Source: Candidatus Villigracilis adiacens
Lineage (GTDB): Bacteria; Chloroflexota; Anaerolineae; Anaerolineales; Villigracilaceae
NCBI GenBank assembly: GCA_016703605.1
Contig: JADJBU010000022.1
Span: 496,001-560,000, forward strand
Length of the DNA: 64,000 nt
Direction of reading: 5' to 3'
In this document: positions 34,070-42,160 of the stretch, one piece after another
How the letters are laid out: each line of letters begins with the position of its first letter
Numbering within the stretch: the first letter of the stretch is position 1
Translations under genes and position numbers: made by a program
Notes under the pieces: generated by a model
The model's database searches: none
Told to the model about the DNA's origin: nothing
What the model saw: the letters and a program-made list of their open reading frames with translations, nothing else

Positions 34070-34294
34070 TTATTTGCCAAGGATAATGATGACGATAACG
34101 AGCACAAAGAACACAACGCTCAATGCGATCGTCACCCAGAACAGAACGCGCTCGATGCCGCGCCGGGCTGTAAATACGCCGCCGGTATCCGCGCCGGTCA
34201 ACCCGCCCAAGCCTGCGCCCTTGCTTTGCAGGATCACGCTGAGGATCAACCCCACCGAGGTAATTATCAAAGCGATATTCAAAATGTTTGTCAT
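34070..34294 (-). CDS. secG: preprotein translocase subunit SecG
   Basis: 74 residues with two transmembrane helices (about 3-22 and 52-72). Between them is the conserved loop of the family: LQSKGAGLGGLTGADTGGVF, then ARRGIERVLFW. SecG helps SecYEA push proteins through the membrane. The gene starts at an ATG with GGAGGCAC upstream. Confidence 0.93.
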   Translation of the reverse strand: MTNILNIALIITSVGLILSVILQSKGAGLGGLTGADTGGVFTARRGIERVLFWVTIALSVVFFVLVIVIIILGK

Positions 34295-34370
34295 GCGAAA
34301 GTGCCTCCTGGAATTTAGCGGGCAAATTATACCTGCGGAAAAGGGTATTAGTCAAACAAGGGAGGCGCGG

Positions 34371-34460
34371 GCAAGTAGGCAGGTAGATAGGTAGACAGGT
34401 AGGCGGCTTAAATCCATATCCTCTTGTTTACTTGTTTACTTGTCTACTTTACCTGTATAC
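34371..34460. repeat. low-complexity direct and inverted repeats before the PHP gene
   Basis: A run of GTAGGCAGGTAGATAGGTAG-like units is followed by TACTTGTTTACTTGTCTACT. The second half partly complements the first. No function is evident. A similar CTACTTGACTA tract lies at 63754. Confidence 0.5.
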
Positions 34461-34467
34461 TTCGCCC

Positions 34468-35538
34468 ATGCAAGAGATCATCGTCAACCTGCACATGCAT
34501 ACCCGCTATTCCGACGGGAGCGGGCTTCACAAAGATATCGCCGCCGCCGCACTCAAAACCGGGCTGGACGCGGTCATTGTCACCGACCACAATATATTAG
34601 TGAACGGCTTCGAGGGCTATTATAAGGATAAGAACAAAAAGGTCCTGATGCTCATCGGCGAGGAGATCCACGACCAGGCGCGCGACCCGCAGAAGAATCA
34701 CCTGCTGGTCTTCGGCGCGAACCGCGAACTGGCGGCTTTTGCCGACAATCCGCAAAACCTGATCGATCAGGCGCGCGAGGCGGGCGGAATTTGCTTCCTC
34801 GCCCATCCAGACGACCCCGAAGCAAAGGCCTTCAACGAGACCGACATCTCGTGGGTGGACTGGTCGGTCCGGAACTATACCGGCATCGAGTTATGGAACG
34901 CGCTCAGCGAATTGAAGACGGTCGTGCCGACGAAACTCCATGGCGCGTTCTACGCCTATTTCCCTTCCTTTGTGGCGCGCCAGCCAATTCCCAATACGCT
35001 CGCCAAATGGGATGAATTGCTCTCGACCGGGCAAAAAATCGTGGCCATCGGCGGCTCAGACGCCCATGCCCTGCACATGCATCTGGGACCGTTCCATCGC
35101 GTGATCTTCCCCTACGAATTCCACTTCCGCGGAGTTAATACCCATGCCCTTCTGCCCGAACCGTTGACGGGCGATGTGAAGGCAGACCGATCCCTCATCT
35201 ATAAAGCTTTCGCCGCCGGGCATTGTTTCGTCGGTTACGACCTGCCGGCCCCTACAAAAGGATTCCGCTTCTCGGCTCAGGGCTTGGACGGAACCGCCAT
35301 TATGGGCGATGAAATCTCCGCCAGGAACGGCGTGACCCTGCAAGCCAAACTCCCATCCAACGCGGAAATTGTTTTGCTCAAGGATGGGCTGCCTGTCCAA
35401 ACCTGGCAAAACCAGCAAGCCTGCACCCACATCACCACCGAGCCGGGGGTCTATCGCGTGGAAGTATACCGAAGGTATTTGGGGAGAAGGCGCGGGTGGA
35501 TTTACAGCAACCCGATCTATGTCAGGCAGGAGGGGTAA
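34468..35538 (+). CDS. PHP-domain metallohydrolase (CehA/McbA-like)
   Basis: 356 residues from the ATG at 34468; an upstream start at 34432 would sit in the repeat tract. The PHP metal sites are visible as NLHMHTRYSDGSG (His9, His11, Asp16), TDHN, GEEIHDQA, CFLAHPDD and GGSDAHAL. These coordinate two or three metal ions for phosphoester or other hydrolysis. The C-terminal 90 residues form a beta-rich domain (TLQAKLPSNAEIVLLKDG). The natural substrate is unknown. No signal peptide, so it is cytosolic. Confidence 0.88.
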   Translation: MQEIIVNLHMHTRYSDGSGLHKDIAAAALKTGLDAVIVTDHNILVNGFEGYYKDKNKKVLMLIGEEIHDQARDPQKNHLLVFGANRELAAFADNPQNLIDQAREAGGICFLAHPDDPEAKAFNETDISWVDWSVRNYTGIELWNALSELKTVVPTKLHGAFYAYFPSFVARQPIPNTLAKWDELLSTGQKIVAIGGSDAHALHMHLGPFHRVIFPYEFHFRGVNTHALLPEPLTGDVKADRSLIYKAFAAGHCFVGYDLPAPTKGFRFSAQGLDGTAIMGDEISARNGVTLQAKLPSNAEIVLLKDGLPVQTWQNQQACTHITTEPGVYRVEVYRRYLGRRRGWIYSNPIYVRQEG

Positions 35539-35699
35539 ATAGTGAATGGTGAATGGGAGAAAGCGGGCTCCAGTGAAGAATCCATTCAAATGGACGGTAT
35601 CAAGCCCAGGTCTTGTATTGAGCCGCGGTGATTTTCATCCCCCAATCCCAAATCCTGTGGTAAACTCACGCGCGTTGTCTGGTACGTTTCATATACGTG

Positions 35700-35756
35700 C
35701 CTTTCCGTTCCCGGCAAACCCACGGTTTGAATGGGAACAAACCCATGGAAAGGAGG
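35700..35756 (+). promoter_or_regulatory. structured rpsF leader that pairs with the ribosome binding site
   Basis: Three nested perfect stems: CCTTTCC (35700-35706) with GGAAAGG (35747-35753), GTTCCC (35707-35712) with GGGAAC (35733-35738), and CAAACC (35715-35720) with GGTTTG (35724-35729). An asymmetric bulge AAACCCAT lies on the 3' side. The outer stem uses part of the Shine-Dalgarno sequence AAGGAGG (35750-35756) of rpsF. The S6:S18 complex is known to repress its operon through a bulged leader stem in many bacteria, so this is a candidate autoregulatory element. Confidence 0.6.
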
Positions 35757-35765
35757 TTTTCCCAC

Positions 35766-36050
35766 ATGCGTAATTACGAACTGATGTGCATCATCCAGCC
35801 CGACCTGGACGAGACCGCCATGAACGGCGTGCTCGACAAGGTCAAGGGATGGATCACCGAGTCCGGCGGAAGCGTGGACAAGGCAGAGGTATGGGGCCGC
35901 CGTCGAATGGCGTACTCCATCAACAAGCACCGCGAGGGTCAATACGTTCTGCTGAACGTGACCATGAACCCCGCCGCCGCTTCGGGTCTCGAGCGCAACC
36001 TGCGCTACCAAGAGATGATCATGCGGCACATGCTTTCCGCGGTTGGATAA
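35766..36050 (+). CDS. rpsF: 30S ribosomal protein S6
   Basis: 94 residues, the standard S6 length, from the ATG at 35766 with AAGGAGG 9 bp upstream; a longer in-frame start at 35697 would lie within the leader hairpin. The conserved pattern RNYELMCIIQPDLDE, then KAEVWGRRRMAYSINK and the C-terminal RYQEMIMRHM are all seen. S6 binds S18 on the 30S platform, and S18 is encoded two genes downstream. Confidence 0.97.
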   Translation: MRNYELMCIIQPDLDETAMNGVLDKVKGWITESGGSVDKAEVWGRRRMAYSINKHREGQYVLLNVTMNPAAASGLERNLRYQEMIMRHMLSAVG

Positions 36051-36085
36051 TCGTTTTGCCCGGTCATAAACATTAGGAGCACACC

Positions 36086-36496
36086 ATGAGCCGAGGACTT
36101 AATAAGGTACAGATCATTGGACATTTAGGCAAAGACCCCGAAATGCGCTACACCCCCAGCGGCAAACCCGTCACCACTTTTACCGTGGCGGTCAGCCGCA
36201 CCTGGAACAGCGCCGACGGCGAACGCCACAACGAGACCGAATGGTTCAATGTGGTGGCATGGGGCACGCTGGCGGAGATCTGCAAGCAGTACCTCGTCAA
36301 GGGACAGCAGGTCTATGTGGAGGGGCGCCTGCAAACCCGCCGCTGGGACGATAAGGAAGGCGCAAAACACACCAGCGTGGAGATCGTTGCCAATGAAATG
36401 ATGATGCTCGGTGACCGGCGCGAAGCGAACAACCAATCGGACGCCTCCCCTGCAGAACCGGCAAACGGCGCAGCGGAAGAGGAATTTCCGTTCTAA
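36086..36496 (+). CDS. ssb: single-stranded DNA-binding protein
   Basis: 136 residues. The OB fold begins SRGLNKVQIIGHLGKDPEMR and contains TTFTVAVSRTW and VEGRLQTRRWDDKEG. An acidic tail ends in EEEFPF, matching the protein-interaction tip of bacterial SSB. Placement between rpsF and rpsR is the common arrangement in bacteria. An AGGAGCA ribosome binding site lies upstream. Confidence 0.97.
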   Translation: MSRGLNKVQIIGHLGKDPEMRYTPSGKPVTTFTVAVSRTWNSADGERHNETEWFNVVAWGTLAEICKQYLVKGQQVYVEGRLQTRRWDDKEGAKHTSVEIVANEMMMLGDRREANNQSDASPAEPANGAAEEEFPF

Positions 36497-36509
36497 GAAA
36501 AACAATAAA

Positions 36510-36574
36510 CACAAAGGACTCAAAGGTCACGAAGGAAAAAAACCTTGGCGACCCTCTCCTCTGTGTACTTTGTG
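36510..36574. repeat. dispersed palindromic repeat between ssb and rpsR
   Basis: CACAAAG (36510-36516) pairs with CTTTGTG (36568-36574), with further complementarity inside (ACGAAGG with CCTTGGCG). It belongs to the same style of element as 8995-9067. Confidence 0.6.
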
Positions 36575-36620
36575 CCCTTCGTTTTTACAAACCCTTGCGG
36601 CACATTCTTTGGAGTAAAAA

Positions 36621-36959
36621 ATGAGTGACGAAAGACCCACAAGCGGCGGCGAAGGCGGCGGAGAACGTCCCGAACGTCCCGAACGTCCTGAGCGCCCCGA
36701 ACGCCCCGAGCGCAGTGAACGCGGCGGCGACCGCAAGTTCTTTGCCAAGCCCAAGTTCTGCCAATTCTGCGCCGACAAAACCCTGACCATCGACTACAAA
36801 AAGGTCGACCTTCTCCGCAAATACGTGACCGAAGAAGGCAGTTTGCGCCCCCGCCGCCAGACCGGCGCCTGCGCCAAACATCAACGCATCGTTGCGGCGG
36901 CAGTTAAACAAGCGCGGCATGTCGCGCTCCTGCCCTTTGCCAACCGCGGCATCGACTAA
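36621..36959 (+). CDS. rpsR: 30S ribosomal protein S18 with extended Pro-Glu-Arg N-terminus
   Basis: 112 residues, about 35 longer than usual. The S18 domain (about 40-112) has KFCQFCADK, DYKKVDLLRKYVTEEGSLRPRR and CAKHQRIVAAAVKQAR. Cysteines in FCQFC and CAKH could bind zinc, as in the C+ form of S18. The N-terminal extension is a run of PER tripeptides followed by SERGGD, encoded by 9-bp DNA repeats (about 36665-36717). Such charged tails are seen in some Chloroflexota S18 proteins but their role is unknown. Confidence 0.95.
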   Translation: MSDERPTSGGEGGGERPERPERPERPERPERSERGGDRKFFAKPKFCQFCADKTLTIDYKKVDLLRKYVTEEGSLRPRRQTGACAKHQRIVAAAVKQARHVALLPFANRGID

Positions 36960-37237
36960 ACATCGAACCCGCATCGGGGCATGGGCGCAGGTCCATGCCC
37001 CGAAATTTAACCAGGCAGTCAACATCCCGGTGACCTCACCGACCCCGGAACAGGGGCTCTTAACGCAAAGACGCAGAGACGCAAGGTTTTCAGGGGCTTC
37101 CATTGCGCCCTTGCGCCTTTGCGTTAAACATCATCACAGCAAACAGGGTGACGACCTGGAATAAAAACGAAAAAGATTCAACACCCGACCCCCCCCGCAT
37201 TTCCCCTGACCGTCGGGTCTACAACGGAGTTTTCCCC
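36960..37237. other. intergenic region upstream of the foldase gene
   Basis: Apart from the repeat at 37060 no feature is clear. A longer in-frame reading of the foldase from 37103 would begin within the repeat and is not credible. Confidence 0.45.
37060..37127. repeat. dispersed palindromic repeat (TTAACGCAAAG family)
   Basis: Perfect outer arms TTAACGCAAAG (37060-37070) and CTTTGCGTTAA (37117-37127), with weaker pairing inside (GACGCAAGG against CCCTTGCGCC). This is a widespread type of bacterial intergenic palindrome. Confidence 0.8.
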
Positions 37238-38674
37238 ATGTCCAACGAATCGGGCAACAAGCCCGTTCCCCATAAAAAACATGTCGCCCGCCTCGAACGC
37301 GAGCAACAGCAAACCCGCCTGATCCTCTACGTCTTCTTCGGCATCCTCGGCGTAGTGGCGGCGCTGCTCCTCTACGGCTGGCTCGACATCAACTATTTTC
37401 AACTCAACCGCGCGGTTGCAAAGGTCGGCGAAACCGAGATCATCGCCAAAGACTTCGAAGCCCGTGTGCGCCTGCGCCGCCAGCAGCTGCTCGACAACTA
37501 CATCCAATACCAGCAATACCAGCAGTATTTCGGCATGGATATGAGCGCCCAGATCCAGGGCATAGACGCCCAACTCAGCTCCCCCGAAACCCTCGGTCAA
37601 GCCGTGTTGGGTGAATTGATCGACGAACAGATCATCCGGCTCGAGGCCGAAAAACGCGGCATCACCGTCAGCGAAGAAGAACTCAACGAGCGCATCGAAG
37701 CGGGATTCGATTTCTACCCCAACGGAACCCCCACCCCAACCGCCACCCCAACCGCCTTCGAACTGCCCGCCGAACCGGACCTCTCGGAATTCATCACCGC
37801 CACCCCGGATGTGACCGCCACGCCTCTGACTCCGCTCACACCTGAATCCACACCCACAACCTCCCCCCAGCCGACAGTGGAAGGCGCGACCGCCGAACCG
37901 ACAGCCACCCTCGAACCGACCGCAACCGCAACCCTCACCCTGACGCCCACCATCGCCCCCACAAGCGGACCCACATCCACGCCCTTCCCAACCTCCACCC
38001 CCTACACGCGTGAAGGCTACGAAACACTGATCGGGGAAACAACCGAAAACCTCTCCAAGTACGGGCTAAACGAAACCTACATCCGCACCTTCTTCGAAAA
38101 CCTGATCCTGCGTGAAAAGCTCAAAGCAGTCATCGCCGCCGACGTCCCCAACGTCAATACCCAAATCCGCGCCCGCCACATCCTCGTCGTAGACAGCGTC
38201 ACCGCGGCAAACCTGATCGAACAACTCAAAAACGGCGCAGACTTCGCCGAACTTGCCCGCGAATACTCCACCGACACAGGCTCCGGCGCGCAGGGCGGCG
38301 ACCTCGGCTGGTTCGGCAAAAACCAGATGGTTCCCGAATTCGAAGAAGCCGCCTACGCCCTCGAAAAACCCGGCGACTTCACCCTCGAAGCGGTCCAATC
38401 GCAGTTCGGCTATCACATCATCCAATTGATGGCAAAAAGAGACCTGCCGCTTTCAGAAAGCGACTACCAGCTTGCGCAGGATGTCGAACTGCGCAAATGG
38501 CTCGACGCTGCCCGCGAAGAATACGCCGTGGAAACCTTCGACTTCTGGAAACAGCGCGTCCCCACCGAGCCAAACTACATCACCGCCGCCACCGAAGCCG
38601 CCAAAGACAGCCTCACCGCCCAGGCGGAAAGCCTCTCCACGCTCGAAGCGTCAAACGAAACCCCGACGCCGTAG
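37238..38674 (+). CDS. membrane-anchored parvulin-type peptidyl-prolyl isomerase / foldase
   Basis: 478 residues from the ATG at 37238. A basic N-terminus precedes a transmembrane helix (about 33-52, LILYVFFGILGVVAALLLY). A SurA_N-like helical region follows (about 65-150), broken by a Thr/Pro-rich linker (about 155-255). The rotamase domain (about 295-400) has RARHILV, STDTGSGAQGGDLGWFG and FGYHIIQLM, the PpiC/PrsA signature. It should help exported proteins fold on the outer face of the membrane. The Pro-Thr linker resembles those in the cohesin/dockerin proteins. A strong terminator follows. Confidence 0.9.
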   Translation: MSNESGNKPVPHKKHVARLEREQQQTRLILYVFFGILGVVAALLLYGWLDINYFQLNRAVAKVGETEIIAKDFEARVRLRRQQLLDNYIQYQQYQQYFGMDMSAQIQGIDAQLSSPETLGQAVLGELIDEQIIRLEAEKRGITVSEEELNERIEAGFDFYPNGTPTPTATPTAFELPAEPDLSEFITATPDVTATPLTPLTPESTPTTSPQPTVEGATAEPTATLEPTATATLTLTPTIAPTSGPTSTPFPTSTPYTREGYETLIGETTENLSKYGLNETYIRTFFENLILREKLKAVIAADVPNVNTQIRARHILVVDSVTAANLIEQLKNGADFAELAREYSTDTGSGAQGGDLGWFGKNQMVPEFEEAAYALEKPGDFTLEAVQSQFGYHIIQLMAKRDLPLSESDYQLAQDVELRKWLDAAREEYAVETFDFWKQRVPTEPNYITAATEAAKDSLTAQAESLSTLEASNETPTP

Positions 38675-38701
38675 GCAACAACAGGCAAAAGACAGAAAGC
38701 A

Positions 38702-38740
38702 GAAGACCCGCTCTGGAGTTTTGGAGCGGGTCTTCATTTT
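38702..38740 (+). terminator. terminator of the foldase gene
   Basis: A perfect 12-bp stem GAAGACCCGCTC (38702-38713) with GAGCGGGTCTTC (38724-38735) is followed by ATTTTC. Confidence 0.85.
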
Positions 38741-38892
38741 CACGGCGCTGTCTTTTACCGCGACCCATCCCCGAGAGCGCTCAAAGTTTGTTATTTGGAC
38801 TCCGCCCTTACAACCTTTTAGTGCGCCCCCCATCCCCCGTTGACTGCCTGTATGTATCCTGGTTTGGTACAATACGCGCAAAGGAAAATCTC

Positions 38893-39534
38893 ATGCTAAA
38901 AAAATTACGCGAACCCGTCAACAGTCTCACCCATTGGGCGGGAGCCATCCTCGCCCTGATCGGCCTGGTCGCCCTGCTCATTGTCGGGTGGAGCACGCCA
39001 GCCAAGATCATCTCGCTCGCCATATACGGAGTCAGCCTGGTCTTTTTATTCTCCGCCAGCGCCACCTACCACATGGTTCAGGTCAAAGACAAGGCGCTCG
39101 AAGTCTTCCGCAAGATCGACCACGCCGCCATCTACGTCCTGATCGCCGGAACCTACACCCCCTTCTGCGTCAACGCCTTCGACGGCTTTTGGAAATGGGG
39201 CATGTTGAGCATCATCTGGTCGCTCGCCCTCATCGGCATCGTCGTCAAAATATTCATCATCCGCGCGCCGAGATGGTTGAACGCCGGAATCTACATCGTC
39301 ATGGGCTGGTTGAGCATGGCTGCCATCGGCGAAATGCTAGACGCCCTTCCCGTCTGGGTCCTGGTATGGATGTTGATCGGCGGCATCACCTACACCCTCG
39401 GCGCGGTCGTCTACATTACCAAGATATTCAACTTCAAACCCGGCGTATTCGGTTTTCATGAAGTCTGGCATATTTTCGTGCTGCTTGCCGCCGCGGCTCA
39501 TTTCGTCGCTGTCATGGGCGTGGCCCTTTACTAA
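38893..39534 (+). CDS. hemolysin III / PAQR-family membrane protein
   Basis: 213 residues from the ATG at 38893 with AAGGAAA 7 bp upstream; the frame is open much further back but that part overlaps the previous gene and terminator. Seven transmembrane segments are expected. Family motifs are EPVNSLTHWAG at the N-terminus, SATYHM, IDHAAIYVLIAGTYTPF and HEVWHIFVLLAAAAHF, with the His and Asp residues that bind zinc in this superfamily. Function in bacteria is unproven; the name comes from a Bacillus protein. The next gene begins 4 bp later. Confidence 0.92.
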   Translation: MLKKLREPVNSLTHWAGAILALIGLVALLIVGWSTPAKIISLAIYGVSLVFLFSASATYHMVQVKDKALEVFRKIDHAAIYVLIAGTYTPFCVNAFDGFWKWGMLSIIWSLALIGIVVKIFIIRAPRWLNAGIYIVMGWLSMAAIGEMLDALPVWVLVWMLIGGITYTLGAVVYITKIFNFKPGVFGFHEVWHIFVLLAAAAHFVAVMGVALY

Positions 39535-39537
39535 AAT

Positions 39538-40920
39538 ATGCGCCTGCTCGAAATCGTCATCCCCGGCTTGCTGGCTATTTACCTTGCCTGGAGTCACCCG
39601 CGCCCGGCATGGGTTCGCCTGCTGCCCGCCCTCGCACTCATCGTCACCCTGATCCACTTCGCCGTCGAAGGCTACCGCTGGCAGATGATTCCGCTATATG
39701 GATTAACCTCCCTGCTTGCCATCAGCGCCTTGACAAAACTCTTTGGGGCAGACGACTGGAAACCCCTCGCTTCCCACCTGACCCTGAGCCTGGCTGCGCT
39801 CGCGACGGCTTTACCCATTCTGCTGCCGGTTCCGCGCATCCCCACCCCAAGCGGACCCTTCCAGGTTGGCGCGCGAACCTTCGAGATGCTGGACAAATCT
39901 CGCAGGGAAATCTATTCCGGCAGGGATGAACCGCGCCGCTATATGATCCAGGTCTGGTATCCGGCGGAAGCGAAGGAGGACGACATCCGCGCGCCGTGGA
40001 TGGAAAACGCGGAGATCTTCGCGCCCGCCATCGCCACATACATCGAACTGCCATCTTTCTTCCTCGACCACCTGGCGCTGGCGAAAATTCCGGCATATAA
40101 AGACGCGGATGTGGCGGCGATCTCAAGCAGGAAATTCCCGGTAATTCTTTTCTCGCACGGCTGGAACGGGTTCAACGCGCAAAATGCCGGGCAGGCTTTG
40201 GAACTTGCCAGCCACGGGTATATCGTGGTCGGAATGCAGCACACCTACGGAGCCGTCGTCACGGTTTTCCCGGATGGGACGGTGGCGCCGAACCACCCCG
40301 GGGCTTTACCCGCAGATAGGAACGATCCAAATTACGAAGAAGCTGCCCGCGCGCTGGTGAACCAATGGGCGGGCGACATGACGCATACGCTGGACTTTAT
40401 CCTATCGGACGATGCGGGCAATCCATTCGCTTCCAGCGTGGACACTGCCCGGGTCGGCGCATACGGCCACTCGACGGGAGGAGGCGCGGCGGTCCAGTTC
40501 TGTGGAGTCGACTTGAGATGCGAATCCGCTTTGGGCATGGATCCGTTCATGAGACCCGTATCCGCCGAAGTCATCGAAAACGGTTTAAGGCAGCCGTCCT
40601 TCTTTATGTTCTCGCAAGGCTGGGTGGACGATACCGAGAGCAGGAGCAACGCGATCTTCCGTGAGTTCCTTCCGCAGAATGAAAATAATTTTGGCGTGAT
40701 AAGCATTGCAGGGACGAAGCATTACGATTTCAGCGACCTGCCGCTCTTCTCACCCATCGCGCCGCAACTGGGGCTGAAAGGTCCGCTGAACGGAGAGCGC
40801 GTGACAGAGATCGTGAATGCCTACCTGCTCGATTTCTTCGAGATGACGCTGCGCGGAAAATCTTCGGCGCTCTTCGAGGGCGGGTTCAACGATTATGAAG
40901 AAGTGGGTATTTTTCAATGA
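39538..40920 (+). CDS. alpha/beta-hydrolase, platelet-activating-factor-acetylhydrolase-like
   Basis: 460 residues. Three or four hydrophobic segments (about 1-105) anchor a C-terminal hydrolase. Motifs are VILFSHGWNGF (oxyanion region), AYGHSTGGGAAVQF with nucleophile Ser312, LGMDPFMRPV (acid region) and TKHYDFSDLPL (His). This pattern resembles PAF-acetylhydrolase isoform II, which releases short or oxidised acyl groups from phospholipids. The N-terminal membrane part is unusual for that enzyme and suggests a membrane-lipid substrate. It overlaps the next small gene by four bases. Confidence 0.85.
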   Translation: MRLLEIVIPGLLAIYLAWSHPRPAWVRLLPALALIVTLIHFAVEGYRWQMIPLYGLTSLLAISALTKLFGADDWKPLASHLTLSLAALATALPILLPVPRIPTPSGPFQVGARTFEMLDKSRREIYSGRDEPRRYMIQVWYPAEAKEDDIRAPWMENAEIFAPAIATYIELPSFFLDHLALAKIPAYKDADVAAISSRKFPVILFSHGWNGFNAQNAGQALELASHGYIVVGMQHTYGAVVTVFPDGTVAPNHPGALPADRNDPNYEEAARALVNQWAGDMTHTLDFILSDDAGNPFASSVDTARVGAYGHSTGGGAAVQFCGVDLRCESALGMDPFMRPVSAEVIENGLRQPSFFMFSQGWVDDTESRSNAIFREFLPQNENNFGVISIAGTKHYDFSDLPLFSPIAPQLGLKGPLNGERVTEIVNAYLLDFFEMTLRGKSSALFEGGFNDYEEVGIFQ

Positions 40921-41087
40921 GATTCGATAAACGCAGGGTATCCGGCTATTTGCTGATCTTTGGGATGGTTTCGCTGCTGGTCGGTATTGCCACAGATAAC
41001 ACGACTTTTTCCTGGGTGGCGGTTGTTTTCATCCTGCTTTCGCTGATATTGGGTGGCAGGTGGTTGAGACCGCGGAAACGGCAGTAA
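40917..41087 (+). CDS. 56-residue membrane protein
   Basis: The frame starts with an ATG overlapping the hydrolase stop (ATGA at 40917-40920) and ends at TAA 41085-41087. It encodes MRFDKRRVSGYLLIFG at the start and WLRPRKRQ at the end. Two hydrophobic helices (about 9-24 and 32-47) lie between basic ends. The tight overlap and hydrophobic codon use support a real gene, but no family is recognised. It is likely coexpressed with the membrane hydrolase. Confidence 0.55.
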   Translation: MRFDKRRVSGYLLIFGMVSLLVGIATDNTTFSWVAVVFILLSLILGGRWLRPRKRQ

Positions 41088-41093
41088 ACCGGG

Positions 41094-42038
41094 TCAGGGC
41101 ATTTTCCGCATTTGCTGGCGCAAGATCGCCGACCGAAAGACGCGATTCAAAAACCCCTTGTGCCCGTCGGGGTCCCATGAGATGGGCAGATCGGCGGGAC
41201 TGCGGTCGTCGGTTCCATAATAGAGGATGCCGCAATTGGGGTTGATCTCAAGGATCGCCAATTCCCCGTTTGGGCGAATGCGAAGATCGACGCGCGCGTA
41301 CCCCGTCCCCCCGCAGGCAAGATACATTTGTTTGCTGGCATCCTGAACCGCCTTGACCAGCGCTTCTTCCTTCAATGGCACAAAGTACGTCCCCCAGTTG
41401 AACCATTTGACTTCAACATGCAGAAACGATTCGCCCTGCGGGAATTCGACCTCGGCGGGCAGGTAGGCAAACGGGGCGGATAAATCATCGGGGTTATCCA
41501 CCACAAGACAAGTAACCTCCCGCCCTTCGATAAATTCCTCCACACGAGCCGAGCCGTAATCGTTTTGGTTGCGGAGAAATTGTTGGCGCAATTCATCCAG
41601 GGTGGAGACCCGCGATTCGGGTTTCAGGCCTTCGCTGGCGTAACTGTTCGGGTGTTTGACGATGAGCGGAAACCTCAGGCGGTTCGCCTGCGACAGGTCT
41701 GCCTCGGATTTTGCGTTAAAGCCGCGGGCAAAGCGTATTCCATTTTTTTCGGCGTTCGCCTGCATTTGTTCGCGGGTGATGCTGTAAAACCGGGTATCCG
41801 CGCCTGTGAAGGGGAGATTCAGGCGTTCCATTTCACAGATCAAATCCAGCCCGGCAGTATTATCGTCATCGCCCTCGAAGATATTGAGATAGGCGTCATA
41901 CTTATTCCCGGATGCGATTCTGCGGATCAATGCGCCCACCGGGGGCTGCATCGTAACCAGGTCCCAATCGAATCCACGCAACAGGTCAACCGGGTTGTAT
42001 TCTTCGATCGCTTCATCGCTAAGAATGCAGACGCGCAT
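41094..42038 (-). CDS. D-Ala-D-Ala-ligase-like ATP-grasp protein (second copy)
   Basis: 314 residues from the ATG at 42038, with AGGAGAGAT upstream; an earlier start at 42083 lacks one. The N-terminal MRVCILSDEAIEEYNP, the ATP-binding FPLIVKHPNSYASEG and the C-terminal magnesium site LEINPNCGILYYG are typical of D-Ala-D-Ala ligase-like ATP-grasp enzymes. It is a paralogue of the upstream gene at 42160-43128, with the same order of motifs. The product is probably a ligase joining a carboxylate to an amine, but not ordinary Ddl, which has a different N-terminus. Target unknown. Confidence 0.82.
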   Translation of the reverse strand: MRVCILSDEAIEEYNPVDLLRGFDWDLVTMQPPVGALIRRIASGNKYDAYLNIFEGDDDNTAGLDLICEMERLNLPFTGADTRFYSITREQMQANAEKNGIRFARGFNAKSEADLSQANRLRFPLIVKHPNSYASEGLKPESRVSTLDELRQQFLRNQNDYGSARVEEFIEGREVTCLVVDNPDDLSAPFAYLPAEVEFPQGESFLHVEVKWFNWGTYFVPLKEEALVKAVQDASKQMYLACGGTGYARVDLRIRPNGELAILEINPNCGILYYGTDDRSPADLPISWDPDGHKGFLNRVFRSAILRQQMRKMP

Positions 42039-42107
42039 AAAATCTCTCCTTTGGCTCGATTTATTCAGGGCAACCTTATACACTGTAAGGAAAGTAATCT
42101 AAAACTG

Positions 42108-42160
42108 TCATGCTTCGTGGCGCCCTGCGCCACTCAGGGTGACAATCTGAAGGGAGAACT
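42108..42160. repeat. partial copy of the MITE-like repeat family
   Basis: The stretch CACTCAGGGTGACAATCTGA at 42131-42150 and the following AGGGAGAACT are identical to 17919-17951 in the 17701-17965 element. It lies in the gap between the two ATP-grasp genes and reaches the stop of the upstream one. Terminal repeats are not evident, so it is a remnant. Confidence 0.55.

Noticed and set aside
36965..37010. Small hairpin-like GGGGCATGGGC / GCCCCG stretch after rpsR as a terminator
   Set aside because: The pairing is short and there is no T tract; not strong enough to list as a feature.
38497..38892. Longer N-terminus for the hemolysin III family protein
   Set aside because: The extension overlaps the foldase gene and its terminator, and the family begins at the ATG at 38893.
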